Below are positions 1 through 9,082 of a DNA stretch of 64,000 nt, in pieces. Source of the DNA: Xanthobacteraceae bacterium (lineage in GTDB: Bacteria > Pseudomonadota > Alphaproteobacteria > Rhizobiales > Xanthobacteraceae); NCBI GenBank assembly GCA_024508855.1, contig JANINJ010000088.1, positions 1 through 64,000 of the forward strand, written 5' to 3'. The stretch's first letter is position 1; each line of letters begins with the position of its first letter. The notes under the pieces are model-generated. The model ran no database searches. It saw only the letters and a program-made list of their open reading frames with translations, and had not been told where the DNA came from. The position numbers were made by a program, and so were the translations under genes.

Positions 1-2
1 TC

Positions 3-596
3 TGCGCCGGCAACGACCTGAAGTGGCAGGCGGCCGGCGGCAAGCGCGGCTGGGACACCGGTGGCTTCGCCGGGCTGACATCGCGGTTCGATTGCGACAA
101 GCCGATCATTGCTGCGGTCAACGGCGTGGCCATGGGTGGTGGCTTCGAAATCGCACTGGCCTGCGATCTCATCATCGCATCGGAGAATGCCAAGTTCGCA
201 TTGCCGGAGCCGCATGTCGGCCTCGCCGCCCTCGCCGGCGGTTTGCATCGCCTGCCGCGGCAGATCGGCTTGAAGCGCGCTATGGGCATGATCCTCACCG
301 CCCGTCACGTCTCGGCGCGCGAAGGCTTTGAACTCGGCTTCGTCAACGAAGTCGTTCCGCAAGGCGAAGCGCTGGCTGCCGCCGAACGCTGGGCCGAAAC
401 CATCTGCAAGAACAGCCCGATGTCGATCCGCGCCTCCAAGCAAACCATCGAACGCGGGCTTGCCGTGTCGCTCGAACAGGCGATCAATGAGCAGCGCGAA
501 TATCCCGCGGTGAAGGCGATGGTGGCGTCGCAGGATTACATCGAGGGCCCAAAGGCGTTTTCGGAAAAGCGTCCGCCGAAATGGGTTGGGAAGTAG
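3..596 (+). CDS. enoyl-CoA hydratase/isomerase family protein, 5' end cut by window
   Basis: Crotonase-fold protein whose N-terminus lies outside the window. The open frame enters at base 3 with AGNDLK, an oxyanion-hole segment, followed by the second oxyanion segment VNGVAMGGGFE and the usual FALPEPHVGL stretch with a Glu at the active-site position. The C-terminus KRPPKW is typical of enoyl-CoA hydratases. GNDLK and GGGFEIALACDL resemble the CaiD-like (crotonobetainyl-CoA hydratase) branch, but the substrate cannot be fixed by eye. The expected role is reversible hydration of a 2-enoyl-CoA in the cytosol. 197 residues are visible of the roughly 260 usual for the family. A palindromic repeat follows the stop. 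Confidence 0.9.
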   Translation, partial: CAGNDLKWQAAGGKRGWDTGGFAGLTSRFDCDKPIIAAVNGVAMGGGFEIALACDLIIASENAKFALPEPHVGLAALAGGLHRLPRQIGLKRAMGMILTARHVSAREGFELGFVNEVVPQGEALAAAERWAETICKNSPMSIRASKQTIERGLAVSLEQAINEQREYPAVKAMVASQDYIEGPKAFSEKRPPKWVGK

Positions 597-616
597 AATT
601 GCGCGTTTCCGTGAGG

Positions 617-706
617 TCGTCATGCCCGGCCTTGTGCCGGGCATCCACGTCTTACGGCATCTCCCAAGGTAAGATGCGGATGGCCGGCACAAACCCGGCT
701 ATGACC
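617..706. repeat. intergenic palindromic repeat, family A copy 1
   Basis: The left half carries a perfect 9-bp hairpin (ATGCCCGGC at 622-630, GCCGGGCAT at 636-644, loop of 5). The right half is an inverted, more degenerate version around GATGGCCGG...CCCGGCTATGACC, so the whole element reads as a long imperfect inverted repeat. The same core returns at 12214-12250 and 53553-53645. It lies between a rightward gene and a leftward gene. Neither side has a T-tract, so it is not a standard intrinsic terminator, though the hairpins may still affect mRNA 3' ends. Confidence 0.8.
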
Positions 707-714
707 AAATCACC

Positions 715-1110
715 TCAGGATGTCGGCTCTCGTGAGCTTCCGCGCTCCAGCTCCCGCCGATAGCTCGCGTAGTTCGGCTGATCCACCGCAAGCTTGTCCA
801 TCGTCGTTTGCCAAAGATGCTCGGCAATGCCCGACGTTTGCAATCCGATCTCGCCTTTGCTGATGCCTTCCGCCAGCGCGCGGTTGAGTTCCTGAAGCGA
901 ACCATCCTTGCCGAGCAGTTGCGTCAGCCGCGCATGCTCGGCAGCGTCGCTGTTCTGCTCCAGCGTGAGCTGACGCGTCACGAGATCGAGCGCGTTGATC
1001 GCCACCCGCAGCTTGAATGCCTTGTGTCCGCTCATCGCCGGCATAACATCGTTTCGCAAGAAATCCGCGACGGCGTGGATCAGTTCGGTTGGCGTCGGCT
1101 CGTCCTGCAT
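715..1110 (-). CDS. DUF6285-type small protein next to the phosphotransferase
   Basis: A 131-residue, mostly helical soluble protein with no signal peptide or membrane segment. Its opening, PTPTELIHAVADFLRNDVMP, and its pairing with an aminoglycoside-phosphotransferase-like gene match the DUF6285 family as I recall it. The function is unknown. It starts one base after the stop of the upstream phosphotransferase gene (1112), so the two are surely co-transcribed and probably translationally coupled. Constant pairing of this family with ACAD10-like kinases suggests an accessory role in acyl-CoA metabolism, which is inference. Confidence 0.75.
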   Translation of the reverse strand: MQDEPTPTELIHAVADFLRNDVMPAMSGHKAFKLRVAINALDLVTRQLTLEQNSDAAEHARLTQLLGKDGSLQELNRALAEGISKGEIGLQTSGIAEHLWQTTMDKLAVDQPNYASYRRELERGSSREPTS

Positions 1111-1111
1111 T

Positions 1112-2116
1112 TCACGCTCTCCGCCTGTGACGCGGCGCCAATAGACGCAGCAGATCGATTTCGGTTTCCGACGATCGCCGCCCGATCATGGCGCGTTCCA
1201 TGGAATGATCCGGGCCGCTGCGAAAACGCTGCATCATCCCGCAGCACATGATGCCCCAGCGCAGCGTGCCCATCACTTCCCAGAAGTGAACGCGCGCCGC
1301 ATCGACCTTGCGTCCTTCCGCCTCATAGCCGGCGAACAGTTCCTCACGCGAGCCGAGACCGCCGACCGGTTTGTCGATCTCGCCGAAGCGCCAAGAGTTG
1401 ACGCAGATCCAGCCGAGGTCCTCCATCGGATCGCCGAAGTGCGCCAGTTCCCAATCGAGCACCGCGCGCGTGCCGTCGGGCCCGATGATGAGATTGCCGT
1501 GGCGGAAATCGCCGTGCACCAGCGTCACTTCCGAAGATGGGCCCGGATCGTTGTCGCGTAGCCAGCGCAGCGCCAGATCGAATACCGGGCGCGGCCAATT
1601 CAGGTTGCGATAATCGCGTTCCAGCTCCGCAATTTCGCCTGCGGCAGTCATGCGGCGAAGTTCAGGCAATTGTGACGGGCTGAGCGCGTGAATTTTCGCC
1701 AGCACGCCGCCGAGCTGACGGGCGAGCTTCGGTCGCGCTCCCGCAAATTGCTCGTCGCGCAAGACCTTGCGCGGGATGGTTTCGCCGTCGACACGGCCCA
1801 TGATGAAGCCGGTGCCGAGTTCATCCGCCGGCGACAGTACGTGCATGACACGCGGCGACGGAATTCCCGCGGCGTAGGCGCGCTGCATCAGCATCGCCTC
1901 AGCGCCAAGCCCCGCGGCACGATCCGGCGCAGCACCGTATCCCGGCGGCGCACGCCGCAGGATCGCACCGATATTGCCGTCCGGATGAACGATATCGAAC
2001 GACCACGTCTCCTGACTGGCGCCCCCCGACAGACGGGTCGCATTGGCGATCCCGGTTGCACCCGCACACCATGTCGCGACGCAGCGCGCCAGCAGATCTT
2101 CGGTCGATGCCGCCAT
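1112..2116 (-). CDS. phosphotransferase family protein (APH/ACAD10-like kinase)
   Basis: 334 residues with a protein-kinase-like APH fold. The catalytic loop HGDFRHGN is at about residues 201-208 and the metal-binding Asp is in VLDWELAHFGDP at about 219-230. An N-terminal Gly-rich loop (LSGGASQETW) would bind ATP. Bacterial members next to enoyl-CoA hydratases or acyl-CoA dehydrogenases resemble the kinase domain of mammalian ACAD10/11, which phosphorylates 4-hydroxyacyl-CoAs so that they can enter beta-oxidation. With two enoyl-CoA hydratase genes directly upstream on the same strand, an equivalent role in hydroxy-acid catabolism is plausible but inferred. The gap to the upstream gene is 6 bases. 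Confidence 0.85.
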   Translation of the reverse strand: MAASTEDLLARCVATWCAGATGIANATRLSGGASQETWSFDIVHPDGNIGAILRRAPPGYGAAPDRAAGLGAEAMLMQRAYAAGIPSPRVMHVLSPADELGTGFIMGRVDGETIPRKVLRDEQFAGARPKLARQLGGVLAKIHALSPSQLPELRRMTAAGEIAELERDYRNLNWPRPVFDLALRWLRDNDPGPSSEVTLVHGDFRHGNLIIGPDGTRAVLDWELAHFGDPMEDLGWICVNSWRFGEIDKPVGGLGSREELFAGYEAEGRKVDAARVHFWEVMGTLRWGIMCCGMMQRFRSGPDHSMERAMIGRRSSETEIDLLRLLAPRHRRRA

Positions 2117-2122
2117 CGAAAG

Positions 2123-2911
2123 CTATTTGCCTTTGAATTTCGCCGGGCGCTTTTCAAGAAAAGCCGTGACGCCTTCCTTGAAATCCTCCGCCGCGCCGGC
2201 GTGGCGTTGCGATTCAAACTCGTGGTTGAGTTGCTCTTCGAACGTTTGCTCGGAGCTATCCCAATAGAGCTTGCGGATCAACGACAGCGCGATCGTCGGA
2301 CCATTGGCGAGCTCACGCGCAAGCTTCATCGCCTCATCCATCAGAATGGCATCGTCGTAGACGCGGTTGATCAATCCCCACGCCAGCGCCTTTTCGGCCG
2401 GCAGCTTCTCACCGAGCAGGGACAATTCGACTGAACGCGCTTTGCCGATCAAGCGCGGCAACAACCAGGTCGATCCGCAATCCGGCACCAGGCCGATACG
2501 CCGGAACGCCTGCAGGAAATAGGTCGACCGCGCGCACAGCACGTAGTCGCCCATCAGTGCGAAGCTCATTCCGCCACCTGCAGCAGGACCGTTGACGGCC
2601 GTTACAATTGGACAATGCACGCGTCGTAATCGCCGCAGGAACGGATGATATTCGGTGTCGAGCGTCTTGCCTGCGCTCATACCGTCCCGTGGGCGGACCC
2701 TGCCCTGCAAATTGGCCCCGGCGCAGAACGCCTTCCCTGCTCCGGTGAAGACGACGCATCTGACCTCATCGCGCTTCGCCTCGATGACGTCGAGCGCTTC
2801 CATCAGCGACGCCAGCATCGGAGAGGAAATCGCGTTCATGACCTCCTGATGATCGAGGGTCAGAACCGCGACCGCACCATCGAACTCAAGCCTGACATGT
2901 TGGAGCTGCAT
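2123..2911 (-). CDS. enoyl-CoA hydratase/isomerase, tandem paralogue 2
   Basis: 262-residue crotonase-family protein. Oxyanion-hole segments are FCAGANLQG (about 62-70) and VNGPAAGGGMS. LVPDCGSTWLLPR carries an Asp where PaaG-type isomerases and some hydratases have their acid residue, rather than the Glu of classical hydratases. It ends in EKRPAKFKGK. It is very similar along its length to the neighbouring protein at 2936-3730 (MQLQHV versus MQFKHV starts, shared RRIGLVPDCGSTWLLPR and EDFKEGVTAFLEKRPAKFKG), so the pair arose by tandem duplication. The gap between them is 24 bases, so they are one operon with the phosphotransferase downstream. Confidence 0.9.
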   Translation of the reverse strand: MQLQHVRLEFDGAVAVLTLDHQEVMNAISSPMLASLMEALDVIEAKRDEVRCVVFTGAGKAFCAGANLQGRVRPRDGMSAGKTLDTEYHPFLRRLRRVHCPIVTAVNGPAAGGGMSFALMGDYVLCARSTYFLQAFRRIGLVPDCGSTWLLPRLIGKARSVELSLLGEKLPAEKALAWGLINRVYDDAILMDEAMKLARELANGPTIALSLIRKLYWDSSEQTFEEQLNHEFESQRHAGAAEDFKEGVTAFLEKRPAKFKGK

Positions 2912-2935
2912 TTTCTCTCCGCGCTATTACAGGCT

Positions 2936-3730
2936 TCAACGGCCCTTGAACTTCGCCGGACGTTTTTCAAGAAATGCGGTCACGCCTTCCTTGAAATCTT
3001 CCGCCGCGCCAGCGATCCGCTGCGAACGCTGCTCGAGATCGAGCTGGTCTTCGAACGAATTCTCCGGACTGTCCCAATACATTTTCCGGATCAAAGACAG
3101 CGCTATGGTCGGGCCGTTGGCCAGTTCGCGCGCCATCTTCATGGTCTCGTCGGAAAGCGCCGCGTCGTCGTAGACACGATTGACGAGGCCCCACTCCAGC
3201 GCCTTTTCGGCCGGCAATTTCTCGCCCATCAGCGACAATTCCACCGAGCGCGCCTTTCCGATCATCCGCGGCAGCAGCCAGGTCGAGCCGCAATCCGGCA
3301 CCAGACCGATGCGGCGAAACGCCTGCAGGAAATACGATGAGCGTGCGCACAGGATCATGTCGCCCATCAACGCGAAGCTCATCCCGGCACCTGCCGCAGG
3401 TCCGTTGACGGACGTGATGATCGGGCAGTGCATGTTGCGCAGCCGCCGCAGGAATGGATGAAACGCGGTCTCCAGCGTCGCGCCGGCATTCCTCCGACTG
3501 CCGGGCTTGGCATCGCCGCGCCCCTGCAAATTGGCACCCGTGCAGAACGCGCGGCCGGCACCGGTGATGACGAGACAGCGCACCTCGTCGCGACGGTCTT
3601 CGATGGCATCCAGCGCCTCGGACAATCCACCGAGCATATCGACCGAAACCGCGTTCATCACCTCCTGATGATCCAGCTTGAGGATCGCCACCGGTCCATC
3701 GATATCGAGCGTCACGTGTTTGAATTGCAT
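2936..3730 (-). CDS. enoyl-CoA hydratase/isomerase, tandem paralogue 1
   Basis: 264 residues, first gene of a leftward operon (this gene, its paralogue, the phosphotransferase, DUF6285). I chose the ATG at 3730 rather than the longer frame opening at 3808. It aligns with the start of the paralogue and has a good ribosome site (GAGAGGAAACC just before the ATG). Oxyanion segments are FCTGANLQG and VNGPAAGAGMS. LVPDCGSTWLLPR again carries Asp at the acid position. An insert after the first oxyanion segment (GDAKPGSRRNAG) differs from the paralogue and may tune the acyl pocket. The substrate is unknown; a short or branched or aromatic acyl-CoA would fit the context. Confidence 0.9.
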   Translation of the reverse strand: MQFKHVTLDIDGPVAILKLDHQEVMNAVSVDMLGGLSEALDAIEDRRDEVRCLVITGAGRAFCTGANLQGRGDAKPGSRRNAGATLETAFHPFLRRLRNMHCPIITSVNGPAAGAGMSFALMGDMILCARSSYFLQAFRRIGLVPDCGSTWLLPRMIGKARSVELSLMGEKLPAEKALEWGLVNRVYDDAALSDETMKMARELANGPTIALSLIRKMYWDSPENSFEDQLDLEQRSQRIAGAAEDFKEGVTAFLEKRPAKFKGR

Positions 3731-3911
3731 GGTTTCCTCTCGGGCGCGATCCGCATTCGGCCGATCAGACCGGGGAGCGCGATGTCCTGATTGAAGTACG
3801 GCCGACATATTTGATTTTTAATCCGCACTTGTCCATGGTCGGATTCACAAACGTGGCTTTCCGCGGATGCGGGACGCAGCATGACAACGCAAGACAGGCA
3901 GGAAAACCCTC

Positions 3912-4691
3912 ATGTCCATTTTCGATCTCAGCAACCGTACCGCCGTCATTACCGGCGGCAACGGCGGTATCGGTCTCGGCATCGCGCAGGCGCTTGCGGC
4001 TGCCGGTTGCAATGTCTCGATCTGGGGTCGTAACGCGGACAAGAACAAGAACGCGGCCGCAAGCATGTCGGGCGCCAAAGGCAAGGTCGACACCCAAGTC
4101 TGCGACGTCACCGACGTCACCTCGGTCAAGGCAGCGATGGATGCGACGCTGAAAAAATTCGGCCGTGTCGATGGCTGTTTCGCCAATGCCGGCATCGGCG
4201 GCGGCGGACGTCACGCCTTCATCGACCGGACGGAAGAACAATGGCGCAACATGTTCGCCACCAATCTCGACGGCGTATTCCATGTGTTTCAGGCAGCCGC
4301 CCGCCACATGACCGAACGCGCGGGAAGCGGAGATGCCTTCGGCCGGCTGGTGGCAACCTCAAGTCTCGCCTCGCTGTTCGGCACCGCGCGCAACGAGCAT
4401 TATGCCGCGACCAAAGCCGCGATCAACGCGCTGGTGCGTGCGCTTGCCGTCGAACTGGCGCGGCAAGGCGTCACCGCCAATGCCATCCTGCCCGGCTGGA
4501 TCAAGAGCGACATGACCGCCGGCATCATGGCGAACGAAAAGTTCGTCGCCAACGTGATGCCGCGGATTCCGATGCGCCGCTTCGGCGAGCCATCGGATTT
4601 CGGCGGCATCGCGGTGTATCTGATGAGCAAGGCTTCGTCTTATCACACCGCGGATTGCTTCGTGATCGACGGAGGATATACGGCGTTCTAG
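3912..4691 (+). CDS. SDR family NAD(P)-dependent oxidoreductase
   Basis: 259-residue classical short-chain dehydrogenase. The cofactor loop is TGGNGGIGLG (about 14-23), followed by the NAG motif (ANAGIGGGG), the catalytic Ser in ATSSLAS and YAATK as the Tyr-x3-Lys pair. The C-terminal VIDGGYTAF is typical. The start at 3912 has AGGAAAA upstream. It is divergent from the enoyl-CoA hydratase operon across 181 bases, so both may share a regulatory region. It would oxidise or reduce a hydroxyl/keto group, possibly a 3-hydroxyacyl-CoA in the same pathway. The substrate cannot be read from the sequence. Confidence 0.9.
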   Translation: MSIFDLSNRTAVITGGNGGIGLGIAQALAAAGCNVSIWGRNADKNKNAAASMSGAKGKVDTQVCDVTDVTSVKAAMDATLKKFGRVDGCFANAGIGGGGRHAFIDRTEEQWRNMFATNLDGVFHVFQAAARHMTERAGSGDAFGRLVATSSLASLFGTARNEHYAATKAAINALVRALAVELARQGVTANAILPGWIKSDMTAGIMANEKFVANVMPRIPMRRFGEPSDFGGIAVYLMSKASSYHTADCFVIDGGYTAF

Positions 4692-4753
4692 AATTAGGCG
4701 CGTAATTCCGGGATTGCACCTGACGAAGGCCCCTCCAGGATGACGGCCGTGTG

Positions 4754-6424
4754 TTAAGACGACACGGCTACCCGCTGTCTCGGCGCTGCCGTCATCGCAA
4801 ACCCCTCGTAGTCCTTCGCCGCGACGTCGTTGCAAATCTGCCGATAGACGCCTACGCCACCGATGTAAGGCATGAATATCCGCGGCTTGCCGGGAATGTT
4901 CGCGCCCATGTACCAGGAGTTCGCCTGCGGCATGAGCGTGGTGTAAGCGACCTCGTTGACGTGCGCGACCCATTTGTCTTCGGCCGCCTTGGTCGCCTCC
5001 ATGCAATCGAAATCGCGGTCGCGCATATAGCCGATGCAATCGGTGATCCAGTCGACGTGCTGCTCGATCGAGACGATCATGTTGCTTAAGACCGACGGAC
5101 TGCCCGGGCCGGTAATGATGAACAGGTTTGGAAAACCTTCGCTCATCAGGCCGAGATAGGTGCGCGGACCGGCCGACCACTTGTGGTTCAGAGTCTCACC
5201 CGCTCTGCCCTCGATATCGATCTTGGCGACGGAGCCGGTCATGGCGTCGAAGCCGGTCGCGAGTACCAGATCGTCGAATTCATAGTCCTCGCCACCGGCG
5301 CGCAGGCCATGTGGCAGAATCTGTTCGATCGGGTTTGCCTTGACGTCGATCAGCTTGACGTTGGGACGATTGTAGGTGGCGTAGTAATCCGTATCGACGC
5401 AGATGCGCTTCGAGCCGATCGGATGGTTGTCCGGCTGCAGCAATCTGGCGACCGCCGGATCCTTGACGATCTCGGCGATCTTCTCGCGAACGAAATCGGC
5501 GGCGGTGTCATTGGCAGCCTTGTCGATGGCGATATTGTTGTAGGTCGCAGTGAAGGTCAGGCCGCCCTTGGCCCATCGAGCACCGTAACGCGCGCGCCGC
5601 TGCTCTTCGGATTCATCGAGTGCGCCTTTCTCGGGAAGCTCCTGGAAAATACCGTTGCGCATTTCCTCGCGCGCCTTGCGGCGGATTTCGGGGTAGTTAT
5701 CGCGAAACGCCTGCCGCTCTTCCGCCGTCAGCCTGGCATTGCGCGCCGGCACGCTAAAGTTCGCGGTTCGCTGAAACACGAACAACTGGCTGGCCTGCTC
5801 GGCAATAAGCGGGATCGACTGGATCGCCGACGAACCGGTGCCGATCACGGCGACACGCTTACCGGTGAAATCCACCGGCTCATGCGGCCAGTGTCCGGTG
5901 TGATAGACGTTGCCTTTGAAATCGGCGAGGCCCTTGAAATCGGGCATGCGGGCGTTGGACAGACAGCCGGTGGCGAGCACCACGAACTGCGCGGTCACGG
6001 TCTTTCCGTCCGATGTGGTCACCGACCAGGTGTTGGATCCCTCGTCGAACACCGCACGATCGACCCGTGTGTCAAACTGGATATCGGACCGCAGGTTGAA
6101 GCGATCGGCCACGTGGTTGGCGTAACGCAGAATCTCGGGCTGCGGCGCGTAGCGTTCGCTCCAATCCCATTCCTGCTGCAACTCATCTGAGAAGGAATAG
6201 GAATACTGCATGCTTTCGACGTCGCAGCGCGCGCCCGGATAACGATTCCAGTACCACGTGCCGCCTACGCCGTTGCCTTGTTCGTATACGCGTACCGACA
6301 GTCCCAGTCCGCGCAGCCGATGCAGCAGGTACATGCCGGCAAAGCCGGCACCGACCACAACGACATCGTAACCGTCGGCCGCTGACGAACGGCTCTTGAT
6401 CGCATTCGGCTGACTGGCAGGCAT
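4754..6424 (-). CDS. flavin-containing monooxygenase, Baeyer-Villiger type
   Basis: 556 residues with two dinucleotide-binding loops. GAGFAG at about 25-30 binds FAD and GTGSSA at about 195-200 binds NADPH. Between them is FKGNVYHTGHWP (about 169-180), which fits the Baeyer-Villiger monooxygenase fingerprint FxGxxxHTxxWP. WYWNRYPGARCD is also characteristic of this group (cyclohexanone/phenylacetone monooxygenase-like). The enzyme should insert oxygen next to a ketone to give an ester or lactone, using NADPH and O2. It is a single leftward gene with a 280-base divergent gap to the next gene. The ketone substrate is unknown. Confidence 0.9.
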   Translation of the reverse strand: MPASQPNAIKSRSSAADGYDVVVVGAGFAGMYLLHRLRGLGLSVRVYEQGNGVGGTWYWNRYPGARCDVESMQYSYSFSDELQQEWDWSERYAPQPEILRYANHVADRFNLRSDIQFDTRVDRAVFDEGSNTWSVTTSDGKTVTAQFVVLATGCLSNARMPDFKGLADFKGNVYHTGHWPHEPVDFTGKRVAVIGTGSSAIQSIPLIAEQASQLFVFQRTANFSVPARNARLTAEERQAFRDNYPEIRRKAREEMRNGIFQELPEKGALDESEEQRRARYGARWAKGGLTFTATYNNIAIDKAANDTAADFVREKIAEIVKDPAVARLLQPDNHPIGSKRICVDTDYYATYNRPNVKLIDVKANPIEQILPHGLRAGGEDYEFDDLVLATGFDAMTGSVAKIDIEGRAGETLNHKWSAGPRTYLGLMSEGFPNLFIITGPGSPSVLSNMIVSIEQHVDWITDCIGYMRDRDFDCMEATKAAEDKWVAHVNEVAYTTLMPQANSWYMGANIPGKPRIFMPYIGGVGVYRQICNDVAAKDYEGFAMTAAPRQRVAVSS

Positions 6425-6704
6425 CGGGTGGCGCTCCTCGGATCATTTCATTGTTGCCAAGCAGCATTCTACCCACCGCGCGAAAGCGCAAGAGACAAAA
6501 CTGCCGCGGCACCCTGACAGCCATGCGGAGCACCGGGAAATTCCGCGTGACGACAAGTTCAAGCGGCCGGGAGTTTCGGCCGAGCATTCGCTTCACCGTT
6601 GTCACCCCTTGGCATCGCCGCGCGACGTGGGCTAGCGTCGAGCCAGCATCGATAAATGCGGACCGCACCAATGCGGCCGCCGTCCACGGGAGTGAAATGC
6701 CACC

Positions 6705-7838
6705 ATGAAGTCCCCCATCTGCGACATGCTCGGTATCGAATTCCCGCTGCTGGCCTTCAGCCATTGTCGCGACGTGGTTGCGGCCGTCAGCCGTGCCGGT
6801 GGCTTCGGCGTGCTGGGCGCGACGACACACTCGCCGGAATCGATCGAGCAGGAATTGAAGTGGATCGACGACCACGTCGACGGCAAACCCTATGGGCTCG
6901 ACGTGCTAATTCCAGAAAACATTTCCACCGCGGGCGAAACCAACGTCACCTGGAAAAGTCTCGAGAGCCGGGTCTCGCCGGAACATCGCGCATTCACCAA
7001 GAACCTGCTCGGCAAATACGGCATCGAACTGAAGACCAGGGAAGTCGCCGCCGACGTGCCCCAGCCGTTCGACGCCGAGCGCGCGCTGGAATTGCTTGAG
7101 GTGTCGTTCCGGCATCCGATCCGCCTGATCGCCAATGCGCTCGGCGTGCCGCCGAAGGCGATGATCGAGATGGGCAAAAAGCACAACGTTCCGGTCGCGG
7201 CACTCGTCGGCGCCAAGGAACACGCGCTGCGTCAAGTGGCGGCGGGTGTCGATATCCTTGTCGTGCAGGGCACCGAGGCCGGCGGCCATTGCGGCGAAGT
7301 CTCGACCATGGTGCTGGTGCCCGAAGTTATCAAGGCCATCAAGCCGATCCGCGATGTTCCGGTGCTGGCTGCAGGCGGCATCATGACCGGACGACAGATG
7401 GCGGCCTGCATGGCAATGGGTGCGGCTGGCGCGTGGACCGGCTCGGTATGGCTGGCGACAGTTGAATCCGAGACCACCGAAATCTTCCGCGAGAAGATGA
7501 TCGCCGCCTCGTCGCGCGACGCCATTCGCTCGAAGGGGCGCACCGGAAAGCCGGCGCGGCAGTTGCGCTCGGTATGGACCGACGCGTGGGATCGTGGCCC
7601 GGATAGCCCCGGCGCGTTACCGATGCCGCTGCAAAGCCTCATCAGCCGCGATGCGTTCGATTCGATCGATCGTGCTGCGGCAGCGGGCAACGCGCAGGCG
7701 CGCGATCTCGTCAGCTATTTCGTCGGGCAAGGCGTCGGCCTGATCGACAGCGTCAAGTCCGCCGGTGCGGTCGTGCAGGAATTCAAGGAGGATTTCGCCG
7801 AAGCCGTCGAGCATCTCGACAACCTGGTCTCGGATTAA
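6705..7838 (+). CDS. nitronate monooxygenase / 2-nitropropane dioxygenase family flavoprotein
   Basis: 377-residue FMN-dependent TIM-barrel protein. The opening SPICDMLGIEFPLLAF and the later GTEAGGHCGE and AAGGIMTGRQ segments are the usual FMN/phosphate-binding features of the NPD family. Some members oxidise nitronates, while others in catabolic clusters act as enoyl reductases or have unknown substrates, so the exact reaction is open. It is convergent with the LuxR gene; the two stop codons overlap by 4 bases at 7835-7838. Confidence 0.85.
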   Translation: MKSPICDMLGIEFPLLAFSHCRDVVAAVSRAGGFGVLGATTHSPESIEQELKWIDDHVDGKPYGLDVLIPENISTAGETNVTWKSLESRVSPEHRAFTKNLLGKYGIELKTREVAADVPQPFDAERALELLEVSFRHPIRLIANALGVPPKAMIEMGKKHNVPVAALVGAKEHALRQVAAGVDILVVQGTEAGGHCGEVSTMVLVPEVIKAIKPIRDVPVLAAGGIMTGRQMAACMAMGAAGAWTGSVWLATVESETTEIFREKMIAASSRDAIRSKGRTGKPARQLRSVWTDAWDRGPDSPGALPMPLQSLISRDAFDSIDRAAAAGNAQARDLVSYFVGQGVGLIDSVKSAGAVVQEFKEDFAEAVEHLDNLVSD

Positions 7839-8956
7839 CGCGGAGAGCGATTATCGTTGGTCCGCGACAGCATGCCCGCAAACAGCATGACAAGTTCGGC
7901 CTGCCGCCGGGCACCGGTTTTGGCGAAGATGCTCTTGAGATGATGACGCCCGGTTTCCTTGGCGATGCCAAGCTCGTCGGAAACATCATTGAGTTCGGCG
8001 CCGGACGCCAACCTTGCGGCGACCCGCGCTTCGGCATGGGTCAGCTTGAAGACGTTGCGCAGCGCCTCCTCCGGAGGATGATCGCGCCGATCCGGATCGA
8101 TCAGCACGATCATCGCCCGTCCCTCGGAAAAAGGATTTGCCGTCAGTTTGGCGAGTTTCAGGGGATAGGCCAGCAGCGGCGACGCGCCGTCGCGCAGCAA
8201 CGGGACCGGCGGAGCAAGCGCGGAACCGGTGCGCATCCAGAGCAATCGGTGCAACGCGCGGTCGAGTGCGGCCGTGCTGTCACTGTCTGCGGCTACAAGT
8301 TGCTTCCTCGCGATGCGGACGCTGCTTCCATTGTTGAGGAGTCGCTCCGCAGCTCCATTGGCCCGGACCACCTCGCCGCGCTCGTTGACGAGCAGCACCG
8401 CAGCGCCCGCGATCTCGAAAGCTTCGAGCGCGGCGTCGGATGCGGCATATCCCAGTGCGCGCGAGACGGCAGCCGCACTCGAAAGGCTGTCGGAGAGCGA
8501 GGCAAGCTCCTGCTTTTCCGCGCGGGAAAACAGTTCGGCCGATTTTGCCCGTTGCAGCGAGACACACCATATCTCCTCGCCGGCCGCCATCTTGATGCCG
8601 ACAAAGCCGAACAATCCGTTCTTGGCGAGGAACTCCTGATAGTAAGGGTGACGCTTGATCGCGTCCCCGTCCATGATGTCGAAGTCGTCGAAAATCCTGT
8701 TGCGCATCATCGCGGGCAGACCGCGAAAGCGCTCGTCCCGCAAATGCCATCCATCGCGAAAATAGTTTTCCGATGGTTCGCCCATACGATCCGACATCGG
8801 CAAACTTGGAAACGGCTTGCCGGCGGCGTTGAACAGCAGCGCGCCATGGCTCCCGGTCTGCTCGGCCAGAATCCCGAGTGCACTGCCCCACGCGTCGAAG
8901 TTGGTGGCAGCTTCGGCGAACGCCTGTTCGACAAGTTGCAGGTTCCAGTTTCTCAT
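7835..8956 (-). CDS. LuxR-family helix-turn-helix transcriptional regulator
   Basis: 373 residues. The C-terminal 65 residues are a LuxR/FixJ-type DNA-binding domain (LTHAEARVAARLASG...DVSDELGIAKETGRHHLKSIFAKTG). The middle part, from ALEAFEIAGAAVLLVNERGEVVRAN, looks PAS-like and the N-terminal third may be a further sensor region. No receiver-domain signature is evident. I prefer the ATG at 8956 (AAGG a few bases upstream) to the TTG at 9010. It is divergent from the thiolase-like gene, and the gap holds two perfect inverted repeats that could be its operators, suggesting it controls that gene and itself. Confidence 0.85.
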   Translation of the reverse strand: MRNWNLQLVEQAFAEAATNFDAWGSALGILAEQTGSHGALLFNAAGKPFPSLPMSDRMGEPSENYFRDGWHLRDERFRGLPAMMRNRIFDDFDIMDGDAIKRHPYYQEFLAKNGLFGFVGIKMAAGEEIWCVSLQRAKSAELFSRAEKQELASLSDSLSSAAAVSRALGYAASDAALEAFEIAGAAVLLVNERGEVVRANGAAERLLNNGSSVRIARKQLVAADSDSTAALDRALHRLLWMRTGSALAPPVPLLRDGASPLLAYPLKLAKLTANPFSEGRAMIVLIDPDRRDHPPEEALRNVFKLTHAEARVAARLASGAELNDVSDELGIAKETGRHHLKSIFAKTGARRQAELVMLFAGMLSRTNDNRSPR

Positions 8957-9082
8957 ATCGAGCCTTGCAGAATTGGCGAGGCAGCTATGATGAATATTAC
9001 CGATAATCAAACGCTGGAAACAAGACGATCATGAGGCGATCGCCTATCACCCAGGCAGATGAAACCAGCCGCTCGACCGGAG

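Noticed and set aside
5183-6190. 335-codon plus-strand frame
   Set aside because: Shadow of the Baeyer-Villiger monooxygenase gene; no ribosome site and no family motif.
6425-6704. 280-base divergent gap between the monooxygenase and nitronate monooxygenase genes
   Set aside because: Searched for small genes and clear operators; nothing supportable beyond its being promoter space.
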